Origin: Acidobacteriota bacterium
GTDB taxonomy: Bacteria; Acidobacteriota; Holophagae; Thermotomaculales; Thermotomaculaceae
NCBI GenBank assembly: GCA_027038695.1
Contig: JALWHA010000323.1
Span: 1-21,674, forward strand
Direction: 5' to 3'
DNA: 21,674 nucleotides
The translations under genes were made by a program, and so were the position numbers. Positions 16,746-21,674 of the stretch are shown piece after piece. The notes beneath the pieces are model-generated. The model had not been told where the DNA came from. It did not search any database and was given only the letters and a program-made list of their open reading frames with translations. Numbering within the stretch: position 1 is the first letter of the stretch; every line of letters begins with the position of its first letter.

Positions 16746-17422
16746 TTTACCAGCTCCTTTAAGATTTTGTCCACCGTTTGCTGGTTTTTAAGGACAAACT
16801 TATTGAATTCATCAAAATCAATATTTGTGTCTGAAATCCCGTTTGCATAATTGTCTACCACACAGATAGAAGCATATTTTATCCCTAACTCGCAGGCTAT
16901 TGTGCATTCGCTTGCCATTGTCATGCCGACAACATCTGCGAATTGTCCCATAAGCCTGATCTCGGCGGGGGTTTCAAACCTCGGCCCCGTTGTCTGCCAG
17001 TAAACAACCCTTTTGAATTTTTCCCCGAGGCATTCTTCAATTTTCAGATTGATATCTTCCGACAGTTGCGGGGTTATGTGTATCCTTTTGTTCGGGTCAA
17101 CGGTAACTATGTTGTAAAAAGAGATAAAGTCACTGACAAGGCATACCTCTGAAGGTTTTATATAAGGTTTTAAAGAACCTACCGAATTTATTGCAAGGAT
17201 CTTTTTAAAATCTCTTGATTTTACCGCATATATGTTTGCTTTATGGTTGATGGCATGAGGCGGTACGTTTTTTTTCCCGTGCCTTTGAATAAGCATAGTG
17301 TGATCATCTATAAAGATTTCCACCGTGCCGAAAGGGGTGATAACCCTGTCTTCTTTCATGTTTTTCACAAGTTCCGAGTTAAACAGGTTGCTTCCGCCTA
17401 TTATTGCAATTCTATTCGGCAT
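16730..17422 (-). CDS. mtnP: MTA/MTI phosphorylase family; probably S-methyl-5'-thioinosine phosphorylase
   Basis: A 230-residue trimeric-type nucleoside phosphorylase (PNP/MTAP family 2). Family signatures are IAIIGGSNLF at the N-terminus, the phosphate-binding RHGKKNVPPHAIN, and TTGPRFETPAE. It phosphorolyses a 5'-methylthio nucleoside to a free base plus 5-methylthioribose-1-phosphate. In human MTAP, Asp220 and Asp222 contact adenine. A gap-free alignment of MTMASECTIACELGIKYAS onwards puts Asn191 and Ala193 here, the arrangement expected for a 6-oxopurine, as in the methylthioinosine phosphorylase of Pseudomonas. It is also about 40-50 residues shorter than typical MTAP. It overlaps speB (11 nt) and mtaD (16 nt); GGGGG lies 6 nt before the ATG. 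Specificity for MTI is an inference. Confidence 0.85.
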   Translation of the reverse strand: MPNRIAIIGGSNLFNSELVKNMKEDRVITPFGTVEIFIDDHTMLIQRHGKKNVPPHAINHKANIYAVKSRDFKKILAINSVGSLKPYIKPSEVCLVSDFISFYNIVTVDPNKRIHITPQLSEDINLKIEECLGEKFKRVVYWQTTGPRFETPAEIRLMGQFADVVGMTMASECTIACELGIKYASICVVDNYANGISDTNIDFDEFNKFVLKNQQTVDKILKELVKCQFS

Positions 17423-18242
17423 AGGTTACCCCCATACATTCCCTGATTAGTTTGCATGCGGTGATTGTTGAAATTTCGGTATTGTCAATATCGGGGGAGA
17501 GTTCAACAAAATCAATGCCCACTATGTTGAGTTTTTTAAACCTTGATAAAGCGTCAACAAGGGTATTGAAATCTATTCCCCCAGGCTCCGGAGTGCCTGT
17601 ACCCGGAAAAACAGACGGGTCTAAAACATCCATGTCTATGGTTATGTAAACAGGTGCATCTTCCCCTATAATCCTCACTACATTTTCAGGGTTTTTCTTC
17701 AATGTTTTGTTTTTTCTCATACACTCAAACTCTTCCTTTGTGCCTGAGCGTATGTAAAATTGGTGGAAATTTTCAAGGGGAAGAAAGTCTAAAATTCTTC
17801 TCATAACTGTTGCATGGGATAGTTTTTCCCCTAAATACTCTTCCCTTAAATCTGCATGTGCGTCAAAGTGGATTAAATGTAAATCCCTGTAAACCGAATA
17901 GCATGCTTTAACAATGGGAAGGGTAACAAGGTGTTCTCCCCCTATACTAAAAAGAATATACTCTTTTTCAAAAAAGGATTTTGCGTCTTTTTCAATTAAC
18001 TCAAGCGCTTTTTCGGTATTTCCGAAGGGAAGGTTTAAGTCTTTTGCGTCGTAAAAGTCTATGTCCCGCTCAATGTCTAAATTAAACAGGGGAGAGTATG
18101 TTTCAATCCCTTCCGAGTTAAGTCTCACATCTGCAGGTGCAAACCTCTGCCCTGACTTAAAGGACGCTGTCCCGTCAAAAGGGTAACCCCTTAAAACTAT
18201 TGTACACCCTTCAATCTCTTTTTTGCTTCCCATAAACCTCAT
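17412..18242 (-). CDS. speB: Agmatinase (ureohydrolase family)
   Basis: A 276-residue Mn-dependent ureohydrolase that converts agmatine to putrescine and urea. The two metal-binding signatures are intact: GGEHL with His104, HFDAHADLR with Asp127, His129 and Asp131, and TIDMDVLDPS with Asp203 and Asp205; SHATVMRR (His143) and PGTGTPEPGG fit agmatinase better than arginase or formiminoglutamase. The ATG at 18242 shares one base with the queF stop (TAATG on the minus strand), and GAGG lies about 8 nt upstream, within the end of queF. A second ATG three codons in is possible. It overlaps the phosphorylase by 11 nt. Its position next to MTA-salvage genes suggests a polyamine role. An arginine decarboxylase would be needed elsewhere. 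Confidence 0.88.
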   Translation of the reverse strand: MRFMGSKKEIEGCTIVLRGYPFDGTASFKSGQRFAPADVRLNSEGIETYSPLFNLDIERDIDFYDAKDLNLPFGNTEKALELIEKDAKSFFEKEYILFSIGGEHLVTLPIVKACYSVYRDLHLIHFDAHADLREEYLGEKLSHATVMRRILDFLPLENFHQFYIRSGTKEEFECMRKNKTLKKNPENVVRIIGEDAPVYITIDMDVLDPSVFPGTGTPEPGGIDFNTLVDALSRFKKLNIVGIDFVELSPDIDNTEISTITACKLIRECMGVTYAE

Positions 18243-18667
18243 TATTCAACCTCATGGACATGCTTTTTTAACGCTTCTTCTTCATTTTCCGTTTCAATGT
18301 AGCATTCCGCTTCAATTCCGCCCCTTATGTTGTATTTTGTGTAAATGCTTAAAAATTTCGGTTTAAGTATTTCCTTTAAATCATTGAAAATAATAGATGT
18401 CGCTTCTTCCTGATAGACCCCGACATTCCTGAAAGAGATAAAATAATACTTCAGCGATTTTAATTCTACAATCTTTCAGTCAGGTATGTACTTTATGACT
18501 ACCGTTGCTATATCAGGCAGCCCCGAAAAAGGGCAAACTGCGGAAAACTCGTCTGTAGAATAGGCAATCAATTGAGGCTTTCCGTCAAAATCTATTGTTT
18601 CAAGGTAATCTTTTCTAATTTTATCGTTCCCGTCAAAGGGCAGTATCAATCCTTCAGCCTGCGGCAT
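18242..18667 (-). pseudogene. queF: NADPH-dependent 7-cyano-7-deazaguanine reductase QueF, interrupted by an in-frame UGA
   Basis: QueF reduces preQ0 to preQ1 in queuosine synthesis. The frame runs 142 codons from the ATG at 18667 (GGGGG 5 nt upstream) to a TAA at 18242-18244, with one UGA at 18476-18478, codon 64. Before it: the catalytic segment VCPFSGLPDIAT, then VIKYIPD. After it, in the same frame: KIVELKSLKYYFISFRN, a QEE segment, and NIRGGIEAE near the end, all recognisable parts of type I QueF. Normal members read YIPD, one variable residue, then a K/R-rich turn into VELKSLK, so the UGA replaces one residue with no frameshift. UGA ends two other genes here, so the genetic code is standard. 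The 63-residue fragment alone would lack half the fold. Most likely a recent nonsense mutation or a sequence error; readthrough is possible. Confidence 0.85.
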
Positions 18668-18696
18668 AATTCCCCCTTAAAATTTTTCAGGTAACT

Positions 18697-18705
18697 ATTT
18701 TATCA
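18697..18705 (-). promoter_or_regulatory. Candidate extended -10 promoter for the queF-speB-mtnP-mtaD run
   Basis: On the minus strand TGATAAAAT (18705-18697) is an extended -10 element, about 30 nt upstream of the queF start. The -35 region is poor (TTTCAA or ATTTCA about 15-16 nt upstream), as expected when an extended -10 carries the binding. It resembles the rpsO promoter, which is also an extended -10. There is no terminator between radA and this site, so readthrough from radA is also possible. Confidence 0.45.
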
Positions 18706-18727
18706 CATTAAAAAAGTTTGAAATTAT

Positions 18728-20083
18728 TTAAAAAATAAGGTCAAAAGCCTGTTTTAAGGTTTTGACTTTGGTTAATTCAAGTTTATTTTTAACCTTTGTG
18801 TCAATCTTTTCCCTTGTATCAGGAATTATTGCCATTTTAAATCCTAAATTTGCCGCTTCGTTGAGCCTCTGGTTTATTGCGGACACGCTTCTGATTTCCC
18901 CGGAAAGCCCTATTTCTCCTATAAAAACAGTGTGCCTGTCTAAAGGCTTGTTTAAAAAACTTGAAACAACCGCAAAGGCGATACCCAGATCAACCGAAGG
19001 CTCGTTTATGGTTAATCCACCTGCAACATTTATATAGACATCGTCCCTGCCTATCAGGTAGTCAAGCCTTTTTTCAATAATTGCAAGGAGAAGGTGGAGT
19101 CTGTTTATGTCAATCCCTATGGCCATTCTCCGAGGAGTGCCGAATGCGCTTTCCGTAACCAATGCCTGAAGTTCAACAAGCAGAGCCCTTGTTCCTTCGA
19201 CTGCGCAAACAATTGTGGAGCCTGTGGTATCTTCAGGCCTCTCCCCAATGAAAAACTCTGAAGGGTTTGTGACGGGGATAAGCCCTTCTGAAGTCATTTC
19301 AAAAAGCCCCAACTCGTTTGTTGAGCCGAACCTGTTTTTAATAGCCCTTATAAGCCTTCTTGACTGAAACCGGTCCCCTTCAAAGTAAAGAACCGTGTCA
19401 ACTATGTGCTCAAGTGTTTTAGGCCCCGCTATTGCCCCCTCTTTTGTGATATGTCCTATTATTAAAACGGGAATGCCCGAGGTTTTTGCCTCAAACAAAA
19501 GCCTTGTGGTAACCTCTCTAATCTGGGAAACGGTTCCCGGAGCAGAGGACAATTCGGAAGAAAACATTGTTTGAATTGAGTCTATCACAACAAAAAGCGG
19601 GTTTGCCTTGCTTATCTGCTCAATTATGTTTTCAAGTACAACCTCTCCAGAAAGCAGTATGTTTTCGTTTATTGCTTCTATTCTTTCAGCCCTTAATTTG
19701 ATTTGAGAAGGGGATTCTTCCCCCGAGAAGTACAAAATTTCCCCGTCTTTTGCTATGTTGTTAGATATTTGAAGCATTAAGGTTGATTTGCCTATTCCAG
19801 GCTCCCCTCCTAACAAGGTTAGTGAACCTGGAACAAAGCCCCCTCCTAAAACCCTGTTAAATTCTTTTATCCCCGTATCAATCCTTGAGTATTCGGCGGA
19901 GTTTATCTCAGGAATAGGCCGAGGTTTCGGAAAATTATTTGAAAGAGATCTTTTTTTACCTTTTTTAGGCTCTTCTTTAACTTCTACAAAACAATTCCAA
20001 CTGCCGCAGTCAGGGCATTTGCCAAGCCATTTTCTTGATTTGTAACCGCAGTGTTCACATTCAAAAAATGTATTCTTTGCCAT
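18728..20083 (-). CDS. radA: DNA repair protein RadA
   Basis: A 451-residue RecA-like ATPase that promotes branch migration of recombination intermediates. Visible in order: a C4 zinc finger (Cys9, Cys12, Cys23, Cys26; CEHCGYKS then CPDCGSW), Walker A GGEPGIGKST (92-101), the RadA-specific KNRFG motif (249-253), and a C-terminal Lon-protease-like domain (about 345-451, NVAGGLTINEPSVDLGIA) that is not expected to be proteolytic. Length is standard. The ATG at 20083 lies 4 nt after the mlaD stop without a clear Shine-Dalgarno sequence, so translation is probably coupled to mlaD. The link to lipid transport appears to be one of co-transcription only. Confidence 0.97.
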   Translation of the reverse strand: MAKNTFFECEHCGYKSRKWLGKCPDCGSWNCFVEVKEEPKKGKKRSLSNNFPKPRPIPEINSAEYSRIDTGIKEFNRVLGGGFVPGSLTLLGGEPGIGKSTLMLQISNNIAKDGEILYFSGEESPSQIKLRAERIEAINENILLSGEVVLENIIEQISKANPLFVVIDSIQTMFSSELSSAPGTVSQIREVTTRLLFEAKTSGIPVLIIGHITKEGAIAGPKTLEHIVDTVLYFEGDRFQSRRLIRAIKNRFGSTNELGLFEMTSEGLIPVTNPSEFFIGERPEDTTGSTIVCAVEGTRALLVELQALVTESAFGTPRRMAIGIDINRLHLLLAIIEKRLDYLIGRDDVYINVAGGLTINEPSVDLGIAFAVVSSFLNKPLDRHTVFIGEIGLSGEIRSVSAINQRLNEAANLGFKMAIIPDTREKIDTKVKNKLELTKVKTLKQAFDLIF

Positions 20084-20087
20084 TTAA

Positions 20088-21563
20088 TTATCTGATACTT
20101 ACATTTGAAAGCAATGTCTTAAAGTAATCGTCCCTGAACCTTATGCCTACTCCAAGAAAGTATTGGGAATAATCGCTTTCAAGAACATCGTCTGCACCTG
20201 CGGTTAAGAAAAAGTCTCTGTAAAACCTGTACCTTGCAAAAACCTTAACATGCGGGTCAAGGTCGTTTTCCCTGCTGAAATCCCATGCGTCAATTGTAAA
20301 TGAGAGTTTTCCGTCAAACCCTTTTGGCATATAAGACAACCCGAATCCGCCTTTTGATTCAATCATACCCACTTTAATTAGAAAGTCACCGAATTGCTGC
20401 CCGATTGTTGCGGAGAATTTCAATGCGTCCCTGTTTGAAATAACCGTTTCAGTATAATCGTCTCTTATTGTTCCGTCGCTATTGGTAATTATGTGGTGGA
20501 AAGAGTTTTCTTTTACCTTTCCGTAAGGACTGTCAATAATCTGAACCTGATAGTATCTCTTTGTATTAGGGACAATATCAACGGTGAAATAACTCTTTGA
20601 ATCGTCAACATCAAACATATATTCGCTTTTAAAACCGAGATAGACGCCAGTATCCCTGAAAGCATTAAGGTAATCGGTTGCGGCATCCATTGCGTTTTTA
20701 AAGGAAACAAGGGTTGAATCAAGGTGTTTTCCGATTTTTTCGTCGTTAACAAGCATTCCGATTGTTCCTTTTCCCTCGTCTATCTTTTTGGAAATACTTT
20801 CAACATAATCAAGTGTTTTGCTCAATTTTTTGGTGCTTTCCTTTGCGTTTTTTATTGTTTCCCTTAAATCAGGCCTGTTTTCTGTAACCACGCCGTTTAA
20901 TTTGGTTAAAAGTGTGTCAAGTTTTTTGGAAATTATTGGAACTTCTTTTTTTAAATCCCCGGTAAAGGCTTTTACATTACTAATTGAATCGGTTAGATTA
21001 TCCTTATTTCTTGCAGTGATCTCTCTTAAATCTTCGGTGATTTTTTGAATATTCTCAATAATCTCGCCAATTTGCTGCTCGCCTTTTTTGGTGCCTATAG
21101 TGTTACTCAAACTGTGTGTAATCTTTTTTAAATCTGAAGCGACATTATAAACGATTGTCATAATATCGTCTACAGTTACAGATTTTTCGGTGGGAAGGGT
21201 GGAGTTTGCCTCAACTTTCCCCGCTCCGCGGCCGGGAATAATTTCAATGTACTTATCCCCTAAAATTCCTTTGGAAGTTACCTTTACTATTGAGCCTGCG
21301 GGAAGTTGAACATCTTTGAAAATATCCATAATAACGAGAGCCTTGCCGTCTTTAAGTTTTATGTCTTTCACCGTTCCTATCTTTACCCCGGCCATTCTAA
21401 CATCTGTATGGTTGTCAAGCCCAGATGCCGTGTCAAGGATAGCGCTTATCTGGTAAACCTTTTTTCCCCCGAAGATTTCAAATTGCCCTGTTTTGATGAT
21501 AAGGAAGCAGATAATAACGATTGCTATAACAAAAAATAAACCGACTTTTGCCTCACTGTTCAT
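20088..21563 (-). CDS. mlaD: MlaD/MCE protein with long helical stalk and C-terminal beta-rich (barrel-like) domain
   Basis: 491 residues, about 2.5-3 times the length of the short MlaD of Escherichia coli. An N-terminal transmembrane helix (about 7-24) anchors it in the inner membrane. One MCE domain follows (about 37-112: SGLDNHTDVRMAGVKIGTVKDI, then KGILGDKYIEI). Residues about 130-300 are helical with heptad-like spacing, and the GKGTIGMLVND motif lies at 265-274. Residues about 305-491 are a run of amphipathic beta-strands with many aromatics (for example SYFTVDIVPNTKRYYQVQII and PHVKVFARYRFYRDFFLTAG). MCE proteins bind lipids and form hexameric rings for phospholipid transport between membranes. 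The barrel interpretation is an inference from strand pattern. AGAGGTG lies upstream of the ATG at good spacing; mlaF ends 16 nt upstream and radA starts 4 nt downstream. Confidence 0.88.
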   Translation of the reverse strand: MNSEAKVGLFFVIAIVIICFLIIKTGQFEIFGGKKVYQISAILDTASGLDNHTDVRMAGVKIGTVKDIKLKDGKALVIMDIFKDVQLPAGSIVKVTSKGILGDKYIEIIPGRGAGKVEANSTLPTEKSVTVDDIMTIVYNVASDLKKITHSLSNTIGTKKGEQQIGEIIENIQKITEDLREITARNKDNLTDSISNVKAFTGDLKKEVPIISKKLDTLLTKLNGVVTENRPDLRETIKNAKESTKKLSKTLDYVESISKKIDEGKGTIGMLVNDEKIGKHLDSTLVSFKNAMDAATDYLNAFRDTGVYLGFKSEYMFDVDDSKSYFTVDIVPNTKRYYQVQIIDSPYGKVKENSFHHIITNSDGTIRDDYTETVISNRDALKFSATIGQQFGDFLIKVGMIESKGGFGLSYMPKGFDGKLSFTIDAWDFSRENDLDPHVKVFARYRFYRDFFLTAGADDVLESDYSQYFLGVGIRFRDDYFKTLLSNVSIR

Positions 21564-21579
21564 ACTTCACCTCTTTATT

Positions 21580-21674
21580 TTAATTTATATTTTCTTCGCA
21601 AATCCTTCCCTTGAGAAACCTTTTGATAACTTCCAGATCACTCCTCATAAACTCGTCAGGAGAGCCTTTAAAGA
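21580..21674 (-). CDS. mlaF: MlaF-type ABC transporter ATPase, last 31 codons only
   Basis: The minus-strand frame from the window edge translates as FKGSPDEFMRSDLEVIKRFLKGR, followed by seven residues and TAA (21580-21582). The GSP-E-F, SD, V-x-RFLxG pattern is the usual end of MlaF, the ATPase that powers phospholipid transport with MlaE and MlaD. Position directly before mlaD supports the call. The ATPase core is outside the window. Confidence 0.7.
   Translation of the reverse strand, partial: FKGSPDEFMRSDLEVIKRFLKGRICEENIN

Noticed and set aside
18435..18478. The queF UGA as a selenocysteine codon.
   Set aside because: The catalytic Cys is at VCPFSG, not at codon 64, and the sequence just after the UGA does not form a convincing bacterial SECIS hairpin.
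18442..18478. Change of genetic code (UGA as sense) in this organism.
   Set aside because: UGA terminates the YfgM-like and DUF3187-like genes and appears inside no other gene in the window.

Overview
The window is a densely packed stretch of bacterial chromosome, about 40% G+C by eye. The host is a diderm (Gram-negative) bacterium: lpxC (lipid A), an MlaF/MlaD lipid-trafficking pair and a DUF3187-type outer-membrane protein are all present. Arginine is mostly encoded by AGA/AGG and the proteins are rich in Lys and Glu, which hints at a thermophilic or anaerobic lineage. I cannot fix the phylum. A deep-branching thermophile (for example Acidobacteriota of the Thermotomaculum type, or Deferribacterota/Desulfobacterota) would fit. 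No transposon, phage, CRISPR or tRNA is visible, and no gap between genes exceeds 160 bp.

Left part, plus strand (1-12716). The 3' portion of clpB is followed by a long stem-loop. A promoter with an extended -10 element (about 2581-2609) then starts what looks like one 10 kb transcription unit: rpsO, pnp, asnS, rimO, a secreted TPR protein and a large secreted subtilisin-like protease. The first four serve translation and RNA turnover; the last two are exported proteins. Two tandem intrinsic terminators close the unit. lpxC follows only 10 nt after the second one, so its start codon must lie downstream of an automatic GTG call.

Middle part, minus strand (18705 down to 13766). A promoter-like extended -10 precedes a tightly coupled run: queF, speB, mtnP-type phosphorylase, mtaD, a YfgM-like membrane TPR protein and a DUF3187 protein. 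speB overlaps the genes on both sides, and the phosphorylase overlaps mtaD. Together they suggest polyamine synthesis with salvage of its by-product: agmatinase makes putrescine, and methylthioadenosine (MTA) from spermidine synthesis is deaminated by MtaD to methylthioinosine (MTI). MTI is then cleaved by a phosphorylase whose base-pocket residues (Asn191, Ala193) look like the MTI-specific rather than the MTA-specific type.

Right part, minus strand (21674 down to 18728). The order is mlaF (3' end only), mlaD and radA. MlaD carries a long helical region and a C-terminal beta-rich domain that looks like an outer-membrane barrel, so one chain might span the periplasm.

The main oddities are (1) a complete queF reading frame broken by a single in-frame UGA at codon 64, although UGA is an ordinary stop elsewhere in the window; (2) an excellent intrinsic terminator at the stop codon of the YfgM-like gene that also lies inside the signal-peptide coding region of the next gene; (3) the MTA-to-MTI route deduced from residues plus gene order; (4) the MlaD fusion; and (5) four roughly 120-residue repeats at the C-terminus of the protease.
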